64,000 nucleotides of DNA. Source: Bacteroidales bacterium (lineage in GTDB: Bacteria > Bacteroidota > Bacteroidia > Bacteroidales > UBA932). Below are positions 27,312 through 34,700 of the stretch, in pieces (the first letter of the stretch is position 1; the number at the start of each line of letters is the position of its first letter). The translations under genes and the position numbers were made by a program. Location: assembly GCA_017458145.1 (NCBI GenBank), contig JAFTGA010000019.1, positions 35,818 to 99,817 on the forward strand, given 5' to 3'. The notes beneath the pieces are model-generated. The model was not told the DNA's origin. It did no database searches and was given only the letters and a program-made list of their open reading frames with translations.

Positions 27312-28364
27312 CTATCTTCCGAACGGCTCCAGCGCCTCCGTCGGTTTGCCGCCGGAGAAGGCGCCATAATCATAGCCGCAGCGGTCGTGCTCCGCTTCCG
27401 GTTCCCAATAGAAGACCCCGAGGAATCCTTCCGCACCGCGGGTATTGTCGAAGAGATACTGCAGCGCGGCCCGGGCCTGGGCCGGCTGGCTTGCCGGCAT
27501 CCCGAATTCCACCAGCATCACCGGCTTGCCGTAGGCATTGCGCAGGGAGGCCAGGTTGGAGACGAACTGCTGCACCTTGGACTTCCAGTCGGGATAGGCG
27601 CCGCCCTCCCAATAGGAGGGATACAGCGACAGGCCGAGGATGTCATAGTCCAGCGAACGGCCTTTCATCAGGGTGAGGAACCAGTTCAGGGTCTGCAGGT
27701 CCCAGCCGTTGTTAAGGTGCAGGATCACCTGCGCCTGCGGATAGACGGCCTTGACAGCCTCCCGCCCGGCGTGGAAATAGGTCACGAACTGCCCCACGGA
27801 CGAGCCGGACACCTTGCCGCTGTCCCAGAGCATCCCCTGGATGGTCTCGTTGCCCACCTGCACCCAGGCCACGTCGCACCCCGCCTCCTTGAGCGCCTGC
27901 AGGACCTCCTGCGTGTGCGCCTTGACGGCCGCGGCCAGCTCCGCGCTTCCTTTGCCCTTCCAGGCGGCGGGGACCGTCTGCTGATCCGGGTCGGCCCAGG
28001 AGTCGCTGTAGTGGAAGTCGATCAGGAGTTTGAGCCCGAGCGCCTTGGCGCGCTTCGCTTTCACGAGCACGTCCTCCTTGCCGTTCCAGCCGTCCTTGGG
28101 ATTCACCCACACGCGCAGCCGGACGGCGTCGGCGCCTATCTCCTTGAGCAGGGCCGTGCACTCGCGTTCCTGTCCGGCGGCATTGTAGAATTTGTAGCCC
28201 TTGCTTTCCAGCTCGGTGCACCAACTGATGTCAGCGCCCTTGACGAGGGTCGATACGACGGGATCCGGATCGGGATCCGGGGCAGCACTGCCGCCTCCGG
28301 CCTTCTGGCAGGCTGCGGCGAGACTGAGCAGTGCGGCAAAAAACAGGCAGCTTCTTATTTTCAT
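27312..28364 (-). CDS. GH53 endo-beta-1,4-galactanase lipoprotein
   Basis: 350 residues with a lipobox (SLAAAC, Cys19) and a Pro/Asp linker. The catalytic domain has the unmistakable GH53 start (GADISWCTELESKGYKFYN, then AVRLRVWVNPKDG and LIDFHYSDSWADP). The acid/base is E173 in VQVGNETIQG and the nucleophile E286 in VMLVEFGMP. Family members cut beta-1,4-galactan side chains of pectin, so it is a misfit inside an alpha-glucan operon. Its ATG overlaps the amylase stop by four bases, so it is truly part of the operon. Confidence 0.9.
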   Translation of the reverse strand: MKIRSCLFFAALLSLAAACQKAGGGSAAPDPDPDPVVSTLVKGADISWCTELESKGYKFYNAAGQERECTALLKEIGADAVRLRVWVNPKDGWNGKEDVLVKAKRAKALGLKLLIDFHYSDSWADPDQQTVPAAWKGKGSAELAAAVKAHTQEVLQALKEAGCDVAWVQVGNETIQGMLWDSGKVSGSSVGQFVTYFHAGREAVKAVYPQAQVILHLNNGWDLQTLNWFLTLMKGRSLDYDILGLSLYPSYWEGGAYPDWKSKVQQFVSNLASLRNAYGKPVMLVEFGMPASQPAQARAALQYLFDNTRGAEGFLGVFYWEPEAEHDRCGYDYGAFSGGKPTEALEPFGR

Positions 28365-30367
28365 AGCGCAAATACGGCTGAGGCGTAGGCGCCCAGCGTG
28401 ACGGACGAACCGTTCACGGAGGCCACGCCGTTGGACACGAGGATGCGGTCGGCGGACAGTTCAGAGATGCCGCTGACGCTGGCGGAGACCACCCCGGATC
28501 CGAAGTTATGGGCCACCAGCACGGTCTGTCCGTCGAAGGACAGGGTCCAGAGGGCCAGGGCATTGTTGGTCGAGGAAACGGGCGTGATTTCGCCCTTGGC
28601 GAGCGCCTTGTAGCTGTTGCGCGCCTTGGAGAACTTGCGGTACACGCTCAACAACGAGGCTTCGTCGGCGCTCTGCGCCTCCACGCTGATGGCATCGGAC
28701 AGCATGGCATTGTCTACTTTGCCGCTCAGGGCCGCGGTCGGCACGCTGCCGGACCGGGTCCACTTGATCGGAGCGCGGACATATTCGTCGCCGCCGCCCT
28801 TGTTGCCCCAGTAGCCCAGTTCTTCGCCCTGGTAGATGAACGGCTTGCCGGGCGAGGTCAGCAGCACGGCTGCGGCCAGCTTCTCCTTGTCGAGGCTCCT
28901 GCCGAGCGACTCGGCGGTGCGGTCTTCGTCATGGTTGGACAGCTTGATGGCGTCGATGAAATCGGAACGGTTGCTGCGGAACTGGTTGCGGAAGCCGCTG
29001 ACGGTGGTGGCGAAATCGCTTCCCCGGCCCTTGTTGATGCGGTCCTTGAGGGTGTCCCAGTAGGGGAAGTTGAAGCAGGAAGGCAGGCCCTTGTAGTAGG
29101 CGGCAATCTCGTCCGCCCCGGTCCAGGCCTCGCCGACCATATAGAACTCGCCGCTGCCGCCGCGGGCCTTGTAGGTGGCGTTGCAGTGGTCGTACCAGGC
29201 CTTCAGGAAAGCCACGTTGGCGCTGGTCTGCTGCTGGTAGATCCACAGCACGGCATCGAGCCGCAGGCCGTTCACGCCCAGTTTGATCCATTTGTCGGCG
29301 GAAGCCGCCAGGTCCTTGAACGCGGCGGATTCGGCGGCCTTGTCGTAGGGGCCGTAGTTCAGGTCCGGCATCGACTTGTCGAAGCTGGCGAAGTAGGAAG
29401 TGCCGCCCGCAAAGGTGATGTTGCCCGGATCAAAGGAAGAGGTGCTTGCGGCAATCGGGTAGGGTTGTCCGAGGGTGAGGCCGCCGGCGCCGTTCGGCGC
29501 TCCATATTTCTTCCCGACGCCCCAGTCGTTTCCGGTAGCAGTCCGGATCAGGAATCCCCAGTCGGAGGCGAAGTCCACCGTGATCTCATAGATCTCGCCG
29601 CCGGTGGCGTACAGGCCCGCCTCGGTGCCGTTGCCGTAGTAGAGCCACTTGGTGGCGGACGGGTTGGAGGCCTGCGCGGCTTCCGTGGACTGCGTGACCG
29701 TCACCTTCCTGGCGTTCCAGTCCAGCTTGAAGTGCAGGCGGCCGCTGCCCGTGGAGCCAGACAGGGTGTACCAGGTGCCCATTCCCGGGGTCTTGGCCCC
29801 GGCGTAGTTGTCGATCTTGCCCGCCGCCACGTCGGCCGCCGGGTTGTCGGAGAAGACATAGTAGCTGCGGTACTTGCTGTCCGCGCTGCTGCACGCCTCC
29901 TTGAACCAGGCGTTGTCGCTGCCCGAGTGGTTCAACACATAGTCCATATAGATGTCGATCCCCTTGGCGCCTGCCTTGCCGATCAGGTCCTTGAAGTCGG
30001 CTTCCGTGCCGAGCTTGGGGTTGATGGCGCTGTAGTCGGTGACGTTGTAGCCGTGGTAGGACATCGCGGCCTGCACCGGCGAGAGCCACAGGGCGCTCAC
30101 GCCCAGGCTCTCGAAGTAGTCGAGGTGCTGCGTGACGCCCTTGAGGTCGCCCCAGCCGTCGCCGTCGGAGTCGGCGAAACTGTAGACATTGAGCTGGTAG
30201 GTCACGTCGGCGAGCTGCGAGCCGGTCTCGACCGGCGTACCGGAACCGCCGCCGCTGTTGCCGCCGCCATTGCCGCCGTTTTCGCCCCCGGTCTTGTTGC
30301 AGGAGGCCCCGGCCAGCAGGGCCAGGCCGGCCGAAAGGGCGAGGATGCCCTGGAGGAATCGTTTCAT
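28361..30367 (-). CDS. susG: GH13 surface alpha-amylase, SusG-like with inserted CBM
   Basis: 668 residues with a lipobox (LAGASC, Cys23) and a Gly/Asn-rich surface linker. The GH13 catalytic residues are D371 in GLRLDAVLW, E413 in YMVGEAWTG and D480 in KLSNHDED. A block of about 120 residues (205-325) is inserted in domain B and looks like a carbohydrate-binding domain (WLYYGNGTEAGLY). It occupies the position of the CBM58 of Bacteroides SusG. It should be the outer-membrane enzyme that starts starch breakdown for import by SusC/D. It is separated from the SusE/F gene by a strong hairpin. Confidence 0.92.
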   Translation of the reverse strand: MKRFLQGILALSAGLALLAGASCNKTGGENGGNGGGNSGGGSGTPVETGSQLADVTYQLNVYSFADSDGDGWGDLKGVTQHLDYFESLGVSALWLSPVQAAMSYHGYNVTDYSAINPKLGTEADFKDLIGKAGAKGIDIYMDYVLNHSGSDNAWFKEACSSADSKYRSYYVFSDNPAADVAAGKIDNYAGAKTPGMGTWYTLSGSTGSGRLHFKLDWNARKVTVTQSTEAAQASNPSATKWLYYGNGTEAGLYATGGEIYEITVDFASDWGFLIRTATGNDWGVGKKYGAPNGAGGLTLGQPYPIAASTSSFDPGNITFAGGTSYFASFDKSMPDLNYGPYDKAAESAAFKDLAASADKWIKLGVNGLRLDAVLWIYQQQTSANVAFLKAWYDHCNATYKARGGSGEFYMVGEAWTGADEIAAYYKGLPSCFNFPYWDTLKDRINKGRGSDFATTVSGFRNQFRSNRSDFIDAIKLSNHDEDRTAESLGRSLDKEKLAAAVLLTSPGKPFIYQGEELGYWGNKGGGDEYVRAPIKWTRSGSVPTAALSGKVDNAMLSDAISVEAQSADEASLLSVYRKFSKARNSYKALAKGEITPVSSTNNALALWTLSFDGQTVLVAHNFGSGVVSASVSGISELSADRILVSNGVASVNGSSVTLGAYASAVFAL

Positions 30368-30394
30368 ATGATCGGTTGTCAGTTTTAATTGGCA

Positions 30395-30422
30395 GACCGG
30401 GGTCCGGTCAGGGACCCCGGTC
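30395..30422 (-). promoter_or_regulatory. intra-operon hairpin between the susE/F and amylase genes
   Basis: A perfect 11-bp GC-rich inverted repeat (arms 30395-30405 and 30412-30422, GACCGGGGTCC / GGACCCCGGTC) in the 73-base gap. It has no T-run downstream. It could protect the 3' end of the susCDE message or attenuate the enzyme genes. Confidence 0.5.
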
Positions 30423-30440
30423 CAAAAAAGAGGTCCGGGT

Positions 30441-33122
30441 TTAGTCGGTCGTCGCTACCGACTCGGCGACGACAGACTCGGAGTCGGGCGTGTATTTCAC
30501 CACGTACTCCGCCAGTCCGGCCTTGATGTTCTTGCCGGGGGCGGCCACGGTGAAGGCTTCGCCCGATTTCAGGGTAAAGCCGTCTTCCGCCGCACCGCGG
30601 GTGTCGGCATCATCCCATGACGCATTGCGGCGGAGTTTGAATTCGCCGTTCAGCGTGACGACGGGGCTGGTGTACACACCGGCGCTGTACTCGACCAGGA
30701 AGAAGTCCCTGTTCCATTCGGTGCCGTTGACGTTGCCGATCAGGGCCCACTCGCTGCGGTACACGGTCACCTCACCCTTGACGGCGTCGAAGGCGACGGT
30801 GTAGTAGCCGGCTTCCGGGACATTGAGGTTCTTGCCAGGACTGGCCACGGTGAAGGGGGTCAGCGGCGCGAACTTGAAGCCGTCTTCCGCCGCACCGCGG
30901 GTGTTCTCGTCATCCCAGGAGGCATTGTAACGGAGTTTGAACTCTCCGCCCAGGAGCACGGACTGGCTGTACCAGCGTCCGTCGCTGCCGATGGTCATCG
31001 GGAAGTCCATATCCCATTCGGTTTCGTTGACATTGCCGATCAGTGACCAGCCCATCAGGTACACGGTTCCGGCTGCGGAGTCATAAACGACGGTATAGGT
31101 GCCGGCGTCCTTGACCTTGAGATTCTTGCCGGGATGCGAGGCGGAAACCGTCTCGCCCGGGACCAGGGTCACGCCGTCTGCCGGTGCGCCGATGCAATCT
31201 TCGTCGGCCCAGCTGTTGTTGAAGCGGAGCTTGAATTCGGAATCCCCGGCGAACTCGAGCGGTTCGCTGATCCAAACGGCGTCGAACTGCGTCATATAGA
31301 AGTCCTTGTTCCAGTTGGTCCCGCTGACGGTGCCGATGACCGACCAGAAGTTGGACGGCAGGGCCGCCTCCACGGTAATGGTCATCTTGTTGGAGTCGAA
31401 GGTGACGATGTACTCGCCGTCTTCTGCCAGCATGATGTTGTTGTTCTCGGTCGTGGTGGCCTCGAACGCTTCGCCGAGGGCCTTGAACGCGCCGCCGTAG
31501 CTGGTGCCCCAGTCGTGGTTCTTGCGGATCTTGAAGCCCTTGTTGTTCAGTTCGGTGGCCGGGCTCACCCAGATGCCGGACTCGGTCTCAACCATATCCA
31601 CGTCGCCGCCCCAGCCGTTGAAGTCGCCGATCAGGGACCAGACGGTGCCTTCGGAGACGGTGATCTTCTGGGCATTGGTGTCATAGACGACCTTGTAGAA
31701 GCCTGCGGGGACCACGATGTTCGGTCCGTCCTTGGTCACGGCGTCGAAGGCCGTCCCCGGCGCGGAGAACGTGCCGCCGGCGCTCTCTTCCCAGGCGGCA
31801 TCCTTGCGGAGCTTGAAGCCGCCGTTGGAGCCGTCTTCCTTGGTGATGTTGGTGAAGTAGCCGGTCCACACGCCGTCCTCTTCGGTCATCGCCACGTCGC
31901 CGCCCCATTCGTTGAAGTCGCCGATGATGCCCCAGCCCGTATAAGCGGGCTCCGGTTCGGGCTCGTCGCCGCCGATGATGCCGCTCACGCCGCCGCCGAG
32001 GGTCTCCACGACGCGGATGGTCTTGCCGTCCGTGTCAAGGATGAGGTCATAGACGCCCGCCGTTCCGACCGCGATGTCCCCACCGTTTTCCTCGGCTGCA
32101 AATTCGGCGTCCAGGCCGCCGAAGACACCGCCGTAGTTCTCGGTCCAGTCGTGGTCCTTGCGGAACTTGAACTTGTCGTCCGCGCCGAGCTTGACGCCCT
32201 GGGCCACGTGGGTCTTGCCGTCGGTGATCATCGGGATGTCGCCGTCCCAGTTGATGCCGTGCTCGGGCAGGGCGCCGGTCACGCCCCAGGCGCTGGCGTC
32301 CTTGAGGTCCGGATAGGCGAGGTACGCCTCGGTCACGATGATGGTCTGGGCGTCGAGGTCCAGCCAGAGGTCATAGACGCCCTCCGCGCCGACCGCGATG
32401 TCGGCACCGCCGGCCTCAGCCGTGAACTCGCTGTCCAGGGAGCCGAAGACGCCGCCGTAGTTGTCGGTCCAGTCCTGATCCTTGCGGAACTTGAACTTGT
32501 CATCCTTGTTGAGCCGCACGGCCTTGGCCACCAGCTGGTTGCCGTCTTCGGTCGAGAACATCTCCAGGTCGCCGTCCCAGTTGATCTCATAGGCGGACAG
32601 GGCGCCGGTGACGCTCCAGGTCGAGGCCGCGGTGTACTCCTGGTACGGGCTGCCCTGCGGCAGGGTCACGGTGAAGTTGGACAGGGTGAACTTGTCAGAG
32701 TCCACGTAGCCGTTGCGGCCGTTGTCCTGGGAAGCGTTCTGGAGCGTGGCGCGGACCACGATGTCCAGCGAGCTGATCACATCGCCGTCGGCATAGCCGA
32801 AGAAAGCGAGGGCCTTGCTGATATTGACCTTGGTGGCGGTCAGCACGCTGCCGTCGGCCTTGGAGGAGATGAGTTTGCTGACGGTCTTGCCGTCCACGGA
32901 AGTCAGGGCCAGGGAGTGGGTCGGGGTCATCTTGTCGTTGAATCCGAGGTTGAAGGAGCCCGGCGTGTAGGACACGGCGACGCTCTTCGGACCCTCCTCG
33001 ACGGTCCCCAGGACCGGAGCGGTGGTCTTCGCGGGATCGAAGGTGGCCAGCTGCTCCTTGACGCAGGACGCCGCCATCAGGACAAGTACGCCTGCAGAGA
33101 GGATGGAAAATATCTTTTTCAT
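30441..33122 (-). CDS. SusE/SusF-type starch-binding lipoprotein with seven tandem domains
   Basis: 893 residues with a lipobox (MAASC, Cys20). An N-terminal SusE-type Ig domain (about 30-160) is followed by seven repeated domains of about 95 residues, near 169-266, 279-374, 397-490, 495-585, 593-690, 692-788 and 792-880. Each begins W-S/G/A-x-I/T-G and carries W-D/N-x-D, F-K-L/F-R and a final V-Y/F-D strand. Such SusE/F domains bind starch at the cell surface. Bacteroides SusE and SusF have two and three of these domains, so seven in one chain is exceptional; there is no separate SusF. It follows susD by 12 bases. Confidence 0.85.
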   Translation of the reverse strand: MKKIFSILSAGVLVLMAASCVKEQLATFDPAKTTAPVLGTVEEGPKSVAVSYTPGSFNLGFNDKMTPTHSLALTSVDGKTVSKLISSKADGSVLTATKVNISKALAFFGYADGDVISSLDIVVRATLQNASQDNGRNGYVDSDKFTLSNFTVTLPQGSPYQEYTAASTWSVTGALSAYEINWDGDLEMFSTEDGNQLVAKAVRLNKDDKFKFRKDQDWTDNYGGVFGSLDSEFTAEAGGADIAVGAEGVYDLWLDLDAQTIIVTEAYLAYPDLKDASAWGVTGALPEHGINWDGDIPMITDGKTHVAQGVKLGADDKFKFRKDHDWTENYGGVFGGLDAEFAAEENGGDIAVGTAGVYDLILDTDGKTIRVVETLGGGVSGIIGGDEPEPEPAYTGWGIIGDFNEWGGDVAMTEEDGVWTGYFTNITKEDGSNGGFKLRKDAAWEESAGGTFSAPGTAFDAVTKDGPNIVVPAGFYKVVYDTNAQKITVSEGTVWSLIGDFNGWGGDVDMVETESGIWVSPATELNNKGFKIRKNHDWGTSYGGAFKALGEAFEATTTENNNIMLAEDGEYIVTFDSNKMTITVEAALPSNFWSVIGTVSGTNWNKDFYMTQFDAVWISEPLEFAGDSEFKLRFNNSWADEDCIGAPADGVTLVPGETVSASHPGKNLKVKDAGTYTVVYDSAAGTVYLMGWSLIGNVNETEWDMDFPMTIGSDGRWYSQSVLLGGEFKLRYNASWDDENTRGAAEDGFKFAPLTPFTVASPGKNLNVPEAGYYTVAFDAVKGEVTVYRSEWALIGNVNGTEWNRDFFLVEYSAGVYTSPVVTLNGEFKLRRNASWDDADTRGAAEDGFTLKSGEAFTVAAPGKNIKAGLAEYVVKYTPDSESVVAESVATTD
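30483..32618 (-). repeat. seven tandem SusE/F domain repeats
   Basis: DNA for the seven protein repeats. The pair nearest the 5' end (domains 1-2) and the pair nearest the 3' end (domains 6-7) are especially alike, which suggests recent duplications. Confidence 0.7.
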
Positions 33123-33134
33123 AACGGGAATCGA

Positions 33135-34688
33135 TTAATAGCCGGGGTTCTGCTGGAGTTTGCTGTTGGCAAGCCGGTCGGAATCGGGGATCGGGAAGAG
33201 GTTGAAGTGGGCATCCACGGACGTGCCGTCCTTGGTACCGCCCTTCCACTGCCACAGATAGTCAGAGGTGGTGAACTGGCCGAAACGGACGAGGTCGCTG
33301 CGGCGCCAGCACTCCAGGTAGAGTTCGCGGGCGCGCTCGTCGAGCACATCCTGTAGGACGATGGCGCTCGCGTTGTCCAGACCGGCGCGGCTGCGCACCT
33401 GGTTGTAGGCGGACAGGCCGTCGATGGAGGCGCCGCGCACCTGGCATTCGGCCGCCATCAGCAGCACGTCGGCATAGCGCATCATCGGGAAGTCGGTGTC
33501 CACGAAGCCGGATTCCTTGCCCGGCGTGCCGTCGCTGTTGATGTTGCGGTATTTCATGAAAGCGTAGCCGTGGGTGAACTCGCCGATGTCGTCGATATCC
33601 TTCTGCTGGCCGTTGGTGTAGAACAGGGCGCGCTTGTCGCCGGCGGAGAACTTGTTGTAGAACTGCGGCGTGGTGCGGATGCCGCCCCAGCCGGAGGAGA
33701 TGCCGAGTTCGGCCGGATCCATCGATCCGCCGGTGCTGGCGAAGATCAGGTAGTTGGTCGCGCCGTAGCTGGTGGTGTTCACGCCGTCCTGCTGGATGGC
33801 GAAGATGATCTCGTCGGTGCAGCTGTCGTTGTCGGCGAGGAACAGGTCCTGGTAGGCGCTGAAGATGTCGCCGTTCGGGGTGGTGTGCAGGCTGTAGCCG
33901 TCATCCATCAGGTCCTTCAGGACATCGGCGCACTTCTGCCACTGGGCGGTGCCGGTATAGACCTCGGCATTGAGGTAGAGCTTCGCGAGGAGGAACTTCG
34001 CCACGCCCTTGTCGGCGCGGGAGTAGCCGTTGGCGCGCGGGGCGGCCAGGGCGCTGTTGTCGATCAGGTCGAGCAGCTCTTTCTCCATCCAGTCAAACAG
34101 ATCCTTACGGGAAATCTGCTCGGGCACGGAGCCTACGATGGCGTTCTCATCGGAGAACGGGACGTTGCCGAAGTTGTCGATGGCGTGGTAGTAGGCGATG
34201 GCGCGCAGCACGCGGGCCTCGGCGATGTACTCATCTTTGTTGGCCACGTTTTCACCGTACTTGGCAGCTTCGCGGATGAACTCGTTGGCGGCGGACACCT
34301 GCATGAGGATGCGGGAATAGAAAGCATAGATGAAGGTGTCGTCCGTCGTCCAGTTCTGATAGTGGAAGTTCTTGATGGTCTGGTCATTCCATCCGCAGAC
34401 CGCCTCGTCGGTGGTCAGGCCGGAGTGGTGATACAGGCCGCGGATGTACTGGGAGGCGCCGCCGTCGAGTCCGGAGATGGACGGATCGCCGTTGGCTCCG
34501 TAGTAGCCGGAGGTGGCGAATCCCAGGTAGGTGCCGGCGAGGTAGGCCTTGAACTGGGCCTCGGTCGCAAGCGCCTTGTCGGCGGTATTGGCATTCGGGT
34601 CGATCGGCGTGACGTTGAGGTTGCCGACGCAGGCGGTCAGGCTCAGCGCGGCCGCCAGGGAACCAAGGATGTATTTGATGGTTTTCAT
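33135..34688 (-). CDS. susD: SusD/RagB-family glycan-binding lipoprotein
   Basis: 517 residues with a lipobox (SLTAC, Cys20) followed by the typical LNVTPIDPN start of mature SusD proteins. The helical TPR-like body includes EARVLRAIAYYHAIDNFGNV and GVAKFLLAKLYLNAEVY. The C-terminal segment has LDERARELYLECWRRSDLVRFG and FPIPDSDRLANSKLQQNPGY, the conserved ending of the family. SusD caps the SusC channel and binds the incoming glycan. It starts 12 bases after the susC stop. Confidence 0.95.
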   Translation of the reverse strand: MKTIKYILGSLAAALSLTACVGNLNVTPIDPNANTADKALATEAQFKAYLAGTYLGFATSGYYGANGDPSISGLDGGASQYIRGLYHHSGLTTDEAVCGWNDQTIKNFHYQNWTTDDTFIYAFYSRILMQVSAANEFIREAAKYGENVANKDEYIAEARVLRAIAYYHAIDNFGNVPFSDENAIVGSVPEQISRKDLFDWMEKELLDLIDNSALAAPRANGYSRADKGVAKFLLAKLYLNAEVYTGTAQWQKCADVLKDLMDDGYSLHTTPNGDIFSAYQDLFLADNDSCTDEIIFAIQQDGVNTTSYGATNYLIFASTGGSMDPAELGISSGWGGIRTTPQFYNKFSAGDKRALFYTNGQQKDIDDIGEFTHGYAFMKYRNINSDGTPGKESGFVDTDFPMMRYADVLLMAAECQVRGASIDGLSAYNQVRSRAGLDNASAIVLQDVLDERARELYLECWRRSDLVRFGQFTTSDYLWQWKGGTKDGTSVDAHFNLFPIPDSDRLANSKLQQNPGY

Positions 34689-34700
34689 TGCAGTCCTGGA

